NCBI RefSeq assembly: GCF_016808335.1
Contig: NC_053139.1
Coordinates: 39,862,464-39,926,463, forward strand
From: Panicum virgatum
Lineage: Eukaryota; Streptophyta; Magnoliopsida; Poales; Poaceae
DNA: 64,000 bases
Direction of reading: 5' to 3'
In this document: positions 45,223 through 56,803 of the stretch, in pieces
Layout: each line of letters opens with the position of its first letter
How positions within the stretch are numbered: position 1 is the stretch's first letter
Program-made: the position numbers and the translations under genes
The notes under the pieces: model-generated
Database searches by the model: none
Seen by the model: the letters and a program-made list of their open reading frames with translations, nothing else
Told to the model about the DNA's origin: nothing

Positions 45223-45577
45223 GGTCCTGTTTAGTTCCAGCGTAAAAAATTTTACGTTGGAATCTTACTAATTTGAAGTAATAAATAAAATTTATTTACA
45301 AAACTTTTTATACAGATGGGTTGTAAACCACGAGACGAATCTAATGATGCTAATTAATTCATAATTAATCAGCAATTAGCCGATGGTTACTGTAGCATCA
45401 CTGTTGCAAATCATGGATTAAGTAGGCTCATTAGATTCGTCTCGCGACTTACAGCCTATCTATGAAAAAAAATTTATAAATAGACTTTATTTATTACTCT
45501 ATGCATGTGTCGAAATATTCGATGTGTTGGTTTTGTTTTGTGTTTACGGAGTTTATGGAGTGTGAACTAAATATGCC
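45223..45577. mobile_element. Tourist-like MITE D
   Basis: Left end GGTCCTGTTTAGTTCC, right end GAACTAAATATGCC. Interior pair CCACGAGACGAATCTAATGA and TCATTAGATTCGTCTCGCGA is shared with MITE A. It lies inside the broken LINE. Confidence 0.75.
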
Positions 45578-46081
45578 TTTAAAAAAATCTCAACTAGCCA
45601 CATCTGTTCTTTGCCCCGCTCGCACTGACACAAAAAACACCAGCGCCGGATCCGGCCACAGTGCATTGTTGACGATTATTTTATTGCCCTCGCGTCGAAT
45701 CGAGTTCTATGGTCGATTTTCGACCTGACAGCAAAATGCCGCCCCTCACTGCGTGCTTTGTTCGATTTGGGCAGCCCCCGATTCGATTTAGGTAGGAAGC
45801 GAGCTCCCTTACAATGAAACAGATCTTCTGTTCGCAGCAGCAACTACCATCACATTTGGGAATGGAAGAAAAATAGCATTCTGGAAGAGCGCACGGACGA
45901 ATGGCATTCGTCCTAGAGACCTGGGCACATCCATGATGAAATCTGAGGCCGCACATGCATGATGAAATCTATTTCTATATTTATATATGATAGCCCTGAG
46001 GGGCGGCGCGCGGCGGATAGGTCCACGTCGGCCAAAAAAAATGGGTCGTCCGATCGCGATCCGATGACTACGGATGAAAAT

Positions 46082-46386
46082 GAATCTTGTTATTTCGGGG
46101 TACTAAATAAAATTTATTTATAAAACTTTTTGTACGGATGGGTTGTAAATCACGAGACGAATCTAATGAGCATACTTATTTCATGATTAACTCATAATTA
46201 GTGAATGGTTAATGTAGCATCATTGTTGCAAATCATAGATTAACTAGGCTCATTAGATTCGTCTCGCGATTTACAATCTACCAGTATAAAAAGTTTTGTA
46301 AATAGATTTTACTTAGTATTCTATGCATGTGCTCAAATATTCGATGTGACGTTTTTGGGATAAAATTTTTGAATCTAATCACGGCC
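46082..46386. mobile_element. Tourist-like MITE E, left terminus decayed
   Basis: It has the same internal inverted pair as MITEs A and D (AATCACGAGACGAATCTAAT and ATTAGATTCGTCTCGCGATT). Its right end is AATCTAATCACGGCC. Confidence 0.7.
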
Positions 46387-47600
46387 CTAATTTCTATATA
46401 TGATAGCCCCGAAGTTCGGCGCAAGGGCATACCGGCCACGTCAGTAAAAAAGATTCCCACCATTCGATCCTAAATTGACGGTGCATGTGATTGGCCGTGC
46501 CATCGTTATCTTTGAAGCCTTGAGACACGAATAGTCCACGCGTCAGCTCTTCATTCGGTCAGTGCAAAATATCTGAATCTAGAACTCTCGACTGGTAATT
46601 TTGGTGGCCTCCGAATGGGTGTGCGCTCTACTGCAACGACGGCAGTGAAGCTAGGCCGGAGAGCCATGCGGCGAGTTTGGGCGGGCCGCCGGGCACGCCC
46701 TCGACGGGTGCGGCGAGTTCATGCCGTCACCGGCGGGCGACCCGGCCTCGCTTCGGTACGCTGCGGTGCCGCAGGTCGGGCATGATAGCCGCGCATTGCA
46801 TGGTGAGGAGATGCCCGAGGACCGCTCCTGGCCACCTTCGACGGCGAGATTGAGACGTCGGATTTCAGCTACTATTTTTTTTTACCTTTTTGCTTTAAAA
46901 ATAAATGTCCTATTTTTGTCTTTGTATATTCATTTGTCTATACATCTACTACAAATCTCTATATAAACTTATATTGTCAAACGGAAACAAGTAAATAAAT
47001 TACGCGCGCCTCGCGCAAGGCACTCGTTGGAAACTAAACAAGTCTGGATAGTACTCAGCAAGTTTAACATACCGTGCGCAGTTCGCAGGGGCAATCAGCA
47101 CCAATCTCAACGAGATCATCTGGTCAGCCTGGGCATCTTCAAAGTGCAAATTCTTCGAAGAAGCTTGCTGTCCAAAATAGAATTTGGACCGCAGACAGGC
47201 TGTGCGTGAGAGGTTGGCCGCCAAACCTAACCCATTGTGCCCACTATGCCATAGGGTTCGTGAGACTGGTAAGCATCTTTTCACCGAGTGCAGGTTCACT
47301 AGACACATTTGGACTGATTTATCCGCATGGCTCACGAAGTCATCATTGCAACCGACAAATTGGGAAGACACAACCTCGGTTCACGAGTGGTGGTCAGCGT
47401 TGGCCAGAACACAAGAAGTCTCATGCAAAGGATTCAAATCTCTAACCATTCTAGTGTGCTGGGAGGTTTTGGAATGAGCGTAATGCCCGCATTTTCAATT
47501 ATAGAGAGACACCTTCTTTTGTGGTGTTTACCAAGATAAAGAACGAGGCTTCGGCGTGGATTTTGGCGGGTCCTTCAAGCAGGCGCCAGCAACCGTGAGC

Positions 47601-47953
47601 ACCTCGAGCTCGCCACCGTCGCTGCCACTCCGCTAGCTCGCAAGACTCCGCACTGCGATGGCCGAATGCCACCCTTACCACACCAATCCGGCTCGTCCAG
47701 CGCCTTCGCCCGACCGAGGAGACTAAGAAGATCGCGGTCGACCAGTTCGCGACCTCTTTCATCACTTTGTTTGGCTCATATTGTTACTGTTACGTACTTA
47801 CGTTACCATGACATTCGACTTGAAAAACGCTGGTGCCACTACTAGTGCTGCATGCAGAAATGCTTTGCCGACCAAATCGACACCCCCCAAGGCAGCTCGA
47901 CCAGCTTCTCTCTCGCACACACGCAGAGAGAGGGGGGGGGGGGGGGGGGGGGG

Positions 47954-48015
<62 letters not shown>

Positions 48016-48407
48016 CCTACTTGATTCCTAAAAAAATCGTTTTGTTAGTTTAGCCACCATCCTCGAGCTTAATCATGACCAGTTAAGATATTATGCACGC
48101 CATACTCTCGCAAAGTTTTTGCATTGTGCCAATGTGCGCACAGGTCACAGGCCCTGCATGTGTGCATTTCGCTTGACAGGTATAGGAATCAGGAACAAGT
48201 TGATCGATGACAGGCTGCACAACACTCAGTGCTGACATCTAATAATCAAGTACTACGCTTGAATTTTGTCCGTTTGTCTAGTCCTACACAGCGGATTATC
48301 TCCGTCGCCCAGAACATGGGCAGATCTACAGATGATGAAATACTGTCCGGGACTGTAGGGCACTTCGTTTGTTTATCTATATTGTAACTTGCAAGGACAT
48401 ATCTCCG
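47601..48407. other. Intergenic DNA around a G/AG microsatellite
   Basis: Apart from the microsatellite at 47932-48012, no gene or transposon end was recognised. Confidence 0.45.
47932..48012. repeat. Compound microsatellite G25 then (AG)28
   Basis: 25 G (47932-47956) are followed without a break by 28 AG units (47957-48012). The preceding ACACACGCAGAGAGA suggests it grew from an AC/AG tract. Confidence 0.95.
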
Positions 48408-48656
48408 TCTCTACTATTTTTAAAGTAAGTAATAATTTCACGGTTCGTCAATCAGAATTCTAACTAATAGGAGTATGAATAAATCAATCAGAATACTAAT
48501 CAGAACCCGAACAAAAATCAATCTTAATCTCTATCGGAATGTGGACAATCAATATCTAGAGCGGTCATGGACCGACTTGTACACGGAGTTAAAAAGCACA
48601 AAATCGGAAAAAAAAATTATATTATCCGTAGTAGCAATGCACGGACACTATGCTAA
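48408..48656 (+). mobile_element. Small Helitron-like element (tentative)
   Basis: The left end TCTCTACTATTTTTAAAG and the right end CCGTAGTAGCAATGCACGGA, then CACTATGCTAA, resemble the 5' TCTCTACTA and 3' CCGYAGCAACGCACGGGC-CTRR ends of grass Helitrons. The flanking bases are not the expected A and T, so the ends may be mutated. No Rep/helicase is present. Confidence 0.5.
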
Positions 48657-49010
48657 CCTAAAAAAATTAGACGTATAGCCCACGCATTTGCAGAAGGCCC
48701 ACGACGATGGCCCGCCCCGCCCCGCCGCGTCAACCTTCCCATCTCCGGCGGCAGCCGCCGCCCTGCAACCCGCCACCGCTGTCGAGCTGCTGGGCGTCCC
48801 GCCCGGTGCCTAGCCCACTGGCGGCTCCCGGCGCCTTGCCGCACCGCGCCCCCTCAACCCGCCACCGCACCCTTTTCTAAGCCCGGAACCCACGGCAGCC
48901 CCCCTCCCGAACTCCGGCCATTGCTGCGCAAGAAAGAAGAAGAATAGAAGTTTGAGCCACCTGACAGCATCGTCGACGCGGCTTCTGCAACATCCCGTCT
49001 CGCAGTAGTA
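48657..49010. other. GC-rich unclassified DNA
   Basis: Pro/Arg-rich open frames are present on both strands with no family match. No feature is supported. Confidence 0.4.
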
Positions 49011-49268
49011 CACCCTCCGTCCAAAAAAAAATATAAATTTCGTTTCTCGAGGAATCAAACTATTTTAATTTTGACTATATGTATTCAAAAAATTACTAAC
49101 ATTTGTGTCTCCATATTGATATAGTATAGAAATATATTACATAATTAATCTAAAAATACTTATGCTGTAATACAAATATTAATATTATTTTGTATAAATC
49201 CGGTCAAATTTGAAATTGTTTGACTCCTCGAAAAGCAAAATTTACTCTCTTTTTTTTGACGGAGGGAG
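49011..49268. mobile_element. Stowaway MITE with TA target duplication
   Basis: CACCCTCCGTCCAAAAA at the left is matched by TTTTTTTGACGGAGGGAG at the right. Further internal pairing (TTTCGTTTCTCGAGGA with GACTCCTCGAAAAGCAAA) gives a long hairpin. TA flanks both ends (49009-49010, 49269-49270). Confidence 0.9.
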
Positions 49269-49516
49269 TAACACGTGCGAACTTCTAGTATTCGCGCTGC
49301 CTGCTGGGTAGCCTACCTTGCTGGAGATGCTACCATGATGCACGTACGGATCGGATTAAGCTCAAGGCCTGTATGGCTTGCAAAAAACTTTATTTTTGTG
49401 CCGAGTCAAAATTTGACACGAGCCCACGACCAAAACCAGTTCACCGCCAAATTTGGACGTTTGTGCTATGCTATGAATTATATCAACTTTGACCGCTAAT
49501 TAGAGGTATTAAATTA

Positions 49517-49772
49517 AGGTAGTTTCTAAAACCAACTTCAGAACTCCTGCGCCAGGAACCCTGAAGAATCTAATAAGACCTTTCGCGTGATTAGAGGATG
49601 ATTATTGTAGCATCACTGTAGCCAATTATCGATTAATTAACATCATTAAATTCGTCGCGAAAATTACACTCATCACTAAATTTTTTTTACAAATAGACTT
49701 CATATAGTACTCCATGCATGTGAGATTCTCTTCTCGGGAGTCGTGTGATTGGGAATGGAAACCAAACAAGGC
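49517..49772. mobile_element. Tourist-like MITE F
   Basis: The right terminus is CCAAACAAGGCC. The interior has GATTATTGTAGCATCACTGTAG, AATTCGTCGCGAAAATTAC and ACTCCATGCATGTGA. The left end near 49517 is decayed, so that boundary is approximate. Confidence 0.6.
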
Positions 49773-49924
49773 CTTTATTATGCAGGACGTATTTGGATTG
49801 TAACAGCTAAATTTTGTTGTTAGTACAACATTGACATCTTTTTAACACTAGAAATATGTATTAACATAACTAACGTAGATCCTGATTGTAATTTCAAAAC
49901 GTCAGTTGTTCAGGTGATGCACCT

Positions 49925-50165
49925 CTAGGTATGGTTGAAAACGGACGGGAAAAAATCTCACTTCCATCCGTCCGTTTTTTTGTATTTGTCTCATATTTTG
50001 ATCTATATAGAAACAGGACGAGAAACGGGATGTGTGTATCCGGGAGTGGGACGAAAAAGGGGATGCGTGTATCCAGGAGCGGGACGGGAAACGGAAGAGA
50101 AATATCTGCCCATATTTGCGGGATCTTGTTTTTCGACGGGAATATTCCGTTTTCAACATATACAA
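49925..50165. mobile_element. Possible MITE with GTTGAAAACGG termini
   Basis: GTATGGTTGAAAACGGACGG near 49929 and CCGTTTTCAACATATAC near 50148 are inverted. The interior repeats GGGATGYGTGTATCCRGGAG twice. No target duplication was resolved. Confidence 0.5.
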
Positions 50166-50234
50166 AATAGGTCCAGTTAATAAAGGCCGCATGTTACAAT
50201 ATCCAGTCCAGCCCAACACATCATGACATATAAA

Positions 50235-50536
50235 GGCCCCGTTTGGGAGGGCTTCTGGAGCGGCTTCACGAGCGGCTCCAGGTGAAGCCCTTCCAAACGT
50301 TTGTTTTGTAACCGGCTTCACGTGTGAAGCCGGTTCTGAAGCCAGCGGCGGCTTACACATGCAAGGTGAAGCCATGAAATTGTGGCTTCACGCGGCTTAC
50401 ACATCAATCTAACAAGTAAAGCTATTTTGCCAAACATTTTCTAAAACGGCTCCAACTCCACCAGAGAAGCCGCTCCATCTGAGGAGCCAGAGCCGGAGCT
50501 GTTTTTGAAAGAGCCGGAGCCCTGCCAAACGGGGCC
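50235..50536. mobile_element. MITE with GGCCCCGTTTGG terminal repeats
   Basis: GGCCCCGTTTGGGAGGGCT at the left pairs with AGCCCTGCCAAACGGGGCC at the right. The interior is full of GGCTTCACG/CGTGAAGCC pairs, so the whole element folds back on itself. Confidence 0.85.
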
Positions 50537-51860
50537 AAAGTCACCCGTTCACTCTCCAACCCTAATGTCCTAATCCCACACACCCATCCGCATCCCTAGC
50601 CTCCAACTCTAGCTTGGATAGAGTCCTGCGTGGTTTTCATCTTTCTTCCGTGACCTTGTTGGCCAGCCCGGTGGGCCGGGAGTAGTAGTTATGTGTGTAT
50701 ACACACATGTTGTCTATTTTACTCTCAACGTGTACGTCGACAGAGCGGCGGTCCCCACGAAACTAAGGTCTCTTCCAACAGTCGACGGCTAAACAATCTT
50801 ATCTTACTATTACTAATTGGAGGCATCTTTTGAAGCTTTCAGGTAATGCTACTTAAAATCCTAGGTGGACAGTCTAAAAAAATAGAGAAATTTTATAAAT
50901 TCTCATAAAAATCAGAAATATCTAGCCATCAATTCGGCAACTCTAATCATAATAGCCACTGGATCTGTTATCTTTTTCTAATAAATTACCCACCTTTGCT
51001 ATTATGAAAATAAACTAAAGTAACCCCGTACACATGTATCTAAATTACCCACCTCTGCCATTATAAAAGATAATCTAAAGTAACCCCTAATCTTCATGTA
51101 AATTAGCCACTTATGCCATTATAAAATAATATCAAATAACCCCCTAAGTATTCGTATATATTATCCAATAATATCATAATATTATAATAAAAATTAAAAT
51201 AAACCCCAAATCTGAATCAAAATTATAATATTATAATAAAATCTTAAAAACATCAATATAAAATTCTAAATTACTATTTCTTTCATTATTAGTATATTAT
51301 TTATCTTATTATTTATATAAAAATACTAATCATAATAGGTGTCACCATATATTCATGTATAAGAGAGAAGATAAGAATACCAATTTTTATGTTATTCACA
51401 TAGCTCAAACAAAATGTTCAATTAAATACATATCAAACATATACGAAAGTATGATGCAAAGTAAGAAAAAAATTATTAGTAACTAAACATATCACATTTA
51501 TTATAATTAAATAATGATAAATATGTAGCCCAGCGACGAGCCTGTCCTCCTCACATGCACATGACCCGAGGTCTGCTTACAACTATGCCGTCCAGCGACG
51601 TCGCCCGCGCTGGCTCTAACCGATGGAGAAGGCCTAAATGCCGCAACCGTGAAAACCTCATATGAAATCGTAATATCTGCAACTATATTTACTCGTATTG
51701 AGAAATATATTAGTGGAGGGCCCCAAGAGGGCCCTTTTCCCGCAAACTGCAATTACTGCTGTGATTCTGCATTCGGCAATGACTGCATGGATCTGGATGG
51801 TGTTCAACTCGGTCGACGGTGAACCGGCCCTTGCCTCACGCAATTTGTAAATTTGTTTAA
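50537..51860. other. AT-rich intergenic DNA with a short tandem array
   Basis: It contains the 58-bp array at 50983-51149. The remainder (51160-51500) is extremely AT-rich with no gene recognised. Confidence 0.5.
50983..51149. repeat. Three diverged tandem units of about 58 bp
   Basis: Each unit begins AAATTACCCACCTCTGCCAT (or AAATTAGCCACTTATGCCAT) and continues ATAAAA, then ATCTAAAGTAACCCC. Confidence 0.75.
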
Positions 51861-52187
51861 GGCTTTGTTAGATCCAAAAAAATTTGACAAAAAATGTCAC
51901 ATCAAATGTTTGGATACATGCATGAAATATTAAGTGCAGACAAAAGAAAAAACCAATTGTACAGTTCACGTATAAATTGCGAGACGAATCTTTTGAGTCT
52001 AATTGCGCCATGATTTGACAATGTAGTGCTATAGTAAACATTTGTTAATGAAAGATTAATTAGGCTTAATAAATCATCTCGCAGTTTACAGACGGAATCT
52101 GTAATTTGTTTTGCTATTAGTCTATATTTAATACTTCAAATGTGTGTCCGTATATTTTAAAAAATTTTACACCAAAAGTAACTCTGT
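51861..52187. mobile_element. Tourist-like MITE G
   Basis: It begins GGCTTTGTTAGATCC after TTTAA and carries the family words GTCACATCAAATGTTTGGA, ACATGCATGAAAT, GCGAGACGAATCTTTTGAG and AATAAATCATCTCGC. The right end is approximate. Confidence 0.65.
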
Positions 52188-52450
52188 TCTTTTTTTTGAT
52201 ATTGGTGTAGAATAAACTGTGGCACCTAATGTGTAAAATAGCGTATGGTTATACACACTGTAATCACCACTTGCAAGAGCGCACACTATACATGCACGTC
52301 CCTCTCCCAATCGACCTGATCGCAAACACTGTACAAACACATTAACAGAGCACAAGTACAGGACACAAACAAAAAATAAAAACCTGAAGGATCAGCACTT
52401 GATGCCTTTCTTTGTCCCGATTCTTTGTTCTCATCTCAGTCCTTCAGTCT

Positions 52451-55400
52451 TCAGAAGGCGTCGCCTGCGCCCCCCTCGCGATCGGGCACCCTGTACGAGT
52501 ACCCGAGATCGTCGGATTGCCGCCGAATGATGCTGGCCCGCTGCATCAGCCGCACCAGTTGCTGCACCACCTCGGACATGGGCGGCCGGAACTCCGGCTC
52601 CGACTGCAAACATTGAACGATGTCGGCTCCGACAATGGCAGATAGCGAGATCGATGTGCATGCGGTGGAAAAGGATTAAAGAACGTGCCTGGACGCAGAT
52701 CGCGATGATGTCGGCGAAGCGGGAGAGCGATTTCGCAGGGTAGAGCCCGTCCATGGCCGGATCCACCATCCTGGCGAGCAGGTCGATGTCGTGGAGCTGC
52801 GGGGTCGCCCACCGGACAAGGGACTGCTCGGACCTCTCCCTGGAGCTGCAGAACACGAGCAGGTTGAATTGCCATCTTGATTTCTGAAGATCGCAGTGCT
52901 AAGAATCTGCCATGTTTACCTATCCAGCGGCTTGCGGCCGGTCAGCAGCTCCAGCATCACCACTCCGAAGCTGTACACGTCGCTCTTGGTGGTGTACGTT
53001 CCTGACATGGCGAACTCGGGGGCGCTGTACCCGAACGAGCCAACCATCTCAGCTGAAACCTGGCACAGCATCACAGTACCTTCTTGAACCCAAGTGCTAG
53101 CAACTTCGGAAAACCTGAAGACGACGCTTCAGAAACGATTAGCACTGACGGGCTGGCTTGCAGCCACATCGCTTACCTCCCTCTCAGGATTTGGTGAGAG
53201 AGCAGCAAGCCCGCAGTCAGACAGGTGCGGGCTGTACTCCTCATCGAGCAGGATGTTAGACGATTTGAAGCTCCTGTGCACGACAGGGGGCACGCACACC
53301 TCGTGCAGGTACCTGGAGAATCAGATCAGATGCTGCATGTCAGATCAGAGTAACATGGGGTTCTGAAGATGCTAAGATTGCTGTAGTGGCGACGCACTCT
53401 AGAGCGCGGGCGGCGCCCAGTGCTATCCTCACGCGGGTGTTCCATGTGAGTTTCTTGCTCATGCCGTCAGAGAAGTGCAGTATGTCATGAAGCGTGCCAT
53501 TTCCAATGTACTCGTACACAAGGAGCCTTTGCCCGTGTTCAATGCAGTAGCCTGTGAGAGGCACGACGTTTGGATGCCTGAGCCGTGAAATGTTGGAGAT
53601 GGCCTCGAGGAAATTTTCTTCTTCATACAGAGACAGTGAGGCACTGTCTATCTTCTTGACAGCAAGTACCTGTGATCACAAGAGCAATTCAGTTTCAGAG
53701 CGACGATGAAACAGAACTCATGAATGAAATAGCATAGAAAAAGGGGAATGCAGGGCTATGTTGTAAGCAATGCTATGTGAGCAAATTTGTATTTGGCCAT
53801 ATGTAAGGAGTAAATCTGAAAAACAAATGACATCTCGCAATTTTCAGTTAGTCAAGTATTTGGGTATGCTGCTACCTTCCCGTTGGGAAAATCGGCCTTG
53901 TAAACACGACCAAGCGAGCCCTCGCCTAGGAGGGAGTCTTGACAGAAGCTATTCGTAGCGACTTGGAGAGCAGCAACCGTATATGAAGTTGCCGTCACAG
54001 GAACCTTTGCCTTTTTTGCAGTAGAACCATTTGCACCATAAACTCTCTCAGGAGTCATTTTTTGGAGATCTGAAGTTGCTACCACAACATTTTCATGGCT
54101 GTTGTTCGGGATCGGGATTTCCCTATTAGATGCTGCAACAGAGAAACATGACGGAGTGAGAAGATACAAAGTAGCATTTACAGATTAGGAAGTCAGGCCT
54201 CCATAATCTGGTTCGTTTTACATTTTAGCAAAAAGTTACTGTTGCATCTTTTCTCACCAAATTGCTATAGTTACATTTTCTAGAAGTACATCTTTTTAAT
54301 TTATTTTCTATTCACTAACTAGCAATAATAGAACAATCTCATGGTTTCTATCCAATGAATTATGAATCACTAAATGGCAAGAATGCTAGTATGATAACAG
54401 AACACTACAATGCACAAAGAAATACTAGGAGCTTACCTCTATCTATATTTACTGCAAGAGAACCTACAATATCTTTTGGTTCACTACTCCCATCGTCATT
54501 TCTTTTCCGGGCCTTGTAAAGGCAGAATACCAACGTGAAAAGTACGCAGGAGGCAACAGCTATTGAGCCAACAGCTATCCCTACAAGAGGACCTGTTTGC
54601 AGCTTCTTGTCATCTTGATCAATAGGAGTGTCAAGGACAGTTGGAGCACTAACAGGTCCTTGAGGATGGTTTGGCTGATCCCGTGGATTCTTTGGTGGTG
54701 TGAGAGCTGGCAGCGGGGAGGCAGGCATATTGACAAATGAGTTTCCTCCAACTCTATGGTACAATTGCACTAAACATCAGCACAGAATATACAAATGATT
54801 TCCATAAAGAAAAGGGAAGTAAAGCATATTGGTGCATACATCAAATTTGGAATTGAGCTGAATTCTTGTGGTATCATGCCGCTGAAATTGTTGTTTGCAA
54901 TATTTCTGTTTAAAGGTAGTTCACAATACATAATAAGTTCCCAGATAAAATGCTATGAAGGGAAAATTAGCAGTCATATTGATATGTGGGAAGTCACTTA
55001 CAGTGTCGCAAGGCTTAGGTTGCTGAGGACATCAACTGTGCCTGATAGTTGATTATTTTGCATGTAACTACATGTCCGGTTAGAAGAAAACTATCAGAAG
55101 TTCAGAACCATGAAACTGAAAATCTGAAATACAAATGATGGAAGATCTAAATACTTACAGGCTAGAAACTTTTGACAGAGATCCCATTGAAATTGGAAGA
55201 TTGCCCGTCAGGTTGTTGAAAGATATGTCTCTGAAAGGATTTTAAATACTGAAATATTTTTTTAGGGCAAATCTATGCCTATTTGATAAGGAAGAGGATA
55301 TGCAATACTGAAATAGTATGTGCATGACTAATAATTCAACGGCTCAGTAGACCTTACAGTTCTGAAAGTGAATTGAGGCTTCCAAATAGTTCGCCAATTT

Positions 55401-56803
55401 CCTGAAATAACGAGTTGTGGCTGAGATTGCTGCACGCAGCGGTTCTCTTGCAGTTAGATTGTGTTAACTAAAAAGATCATCACAGAACGAATTACATCTT
55501 TGTAATGTGCAGCAACTTACAGGTATTCAAGTGAAACCAAGGTGGATATGGAGTACGGGAGATTACCAGACAAGTTATTTTTCGCCAAATTCCTGTATTC
55601 ATTTTAAATTAAAAAAAATTGCCAGATCCAAATAGAAAGAATCAACATGTACGGGTTTGGGAGAATTTACAGATAGGTAAGGTTTGATGGCAACTGGTAA
55701 GGAATTGCATCATGCAAGAAGTTGTCACTTAAATCCCTGCAAGTTAAGAAATGAAAGCTATAAATTATGAAAAGGACACTAAACGCTGAAGAATTGTAAT
55801 CTCAAGTGTTAGCTCATACATTGTTTTCAATGCCTGTAGACTGGACAGTTCGTAACCAAGAGTACCATTCAGCTCCATACCAGAAAGCTTGCTGCAAAGC
55901 GTCGAATGAAATAGAATAATTTAGTGTACTTTATTCATAACTTTTTAACTAAGAATTGTGGTTAGAAGGTTATGAACTTCAGTTATAAACGCTGAGCAAC
56001 ATTTACCATTTTACCGGAGCAGATTTACATAATCTCTAACCATATACAACTCTCTTCATAGCAAGCATGAAAAGGCAGTACACTATATCTATATTATCCC
56101 ATGGACCAAGACAGTATGATGATTGCGCTTACAATATTAATTTGGCCATAACAGCAGCAGCAGCAGCAACCCTTCTTTTGGGAAAAAGCAGAGTAGCAGC
56201 AGTAGTGGATGTACTACTTCTAAATGCTAGGCACCACTAACAAACTTTCCAGCAAGCATGAGATGAGAATAAAGATTCAGATACATCGGCGCCTTTCCTC
56301 TATCCCATTGCATGGAGAGCAAGGCAGAACTTCCACGGTGGGGAGTTGCAGTTGGGGAGGAAAAGAAAGGGCCAAAAATGAAGCACCGACAGTTCAGATT
56401 TCGTCAAAGCAAGAACAGAACGTGGCAGAATATCTTGTCGTCTTCATGGGTACAAAGTTCAGAATTGGCGAGTGAGCGAGCGAAGAGTGTCTTTACAGTG
56501 AGGTGACGGCGGTGCCGGAGCAGGAGACGCCCGTCCACGCGGCGCCGCAGGGGTCGCCGCCGGCGGCGGACCAGCCGGCGAGCTGCGCCGGGCTGTTCCA
56601 GGAGCTGTAGAGGATCCCCAGGGCCGCGACTGCAGAGAACCAGAGGCGCCGATCACACACGATGCACCGGCAAACGGAAAAAGCGACGCGGCATCCTGAT
56701 GAACAGCATTACCGTCGCCGGCGTCGGTGTCGGCTCGCGCGGCCGCCGCCAGAAGCGCGAGGACGAAGAGGACGCCGGCCGAAGCGGCGCCCGGCGCCGC
56801 CAT
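52451..56803 (-). CDS. STRUBBELIG-family LRR receptor-like kinase (SRF)
   Basis: Sixteen coding exons, right to left: 56713-56803, 56497-56629, 55820-55891, 55671-55736, 55521-55592, 55358-55429, 55159-55230, 55002-55067, 54840-54905, 54437-54753, 53876-54132, 53398-53669, 53177-53312, 52920-53059, 52689-52845, 52451-52603. They total 713 residues, the usual SRF length. After a signal peptide comes a SRF-type LRR cap ([14 protein letters not shown]) and about six LRRs, one per 66- or 72-base exon. A Pro-rich stretch follows, then one transmembrane helix near residues 291-316 ([20 protein letters not shown]) and an intracellular kinase. The kinase is atypical: loop [11 protein letters not shown] and AVKKID are present, but HRD reads HRS and DFG reads DCG, as in catalytically impaired STRUBBELIG proteins. 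SRFs act at the plasma membrane in tissue patterning and wall signalling (established). The last intron starts GC, not GT. Confidence 0.93.

Larger units (their letters stand above)
44535..47600 (+). pseudogene. Shattered L1-type LINE ORF2
   Basis: Pieces appear in the right order. 44535-45000 is reverse transcriptase (TDFRPISLIHSFVKIITKAL, NQSAFIKKRSIHDNY, SLYADDAALF) with stops and frameshifts. 45831-45950 is the connection region (TTITFGNGRKIAFWKSA, NGIRPRDL). 47010-47580 is the C-terminal zinc-knuckle region (YRAQFAGAIS, QNRIWTADRL, RGWPPNPLCPLCHRV, HLFTECRFTRHIW, IKNEASAWILAG). MITEs and other insertions at 45223-45577 and 46082-46386 break it up. It is a different, more decayed family than the LINE at 4864. 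Confidence 0.8.

Noticed and set aside
48653..49058. Open frames near the Stowaway MITE at 49 kb
   Set aside because: Pro/Arg-rich and overlapping the MITE; no similarity to known proteins.
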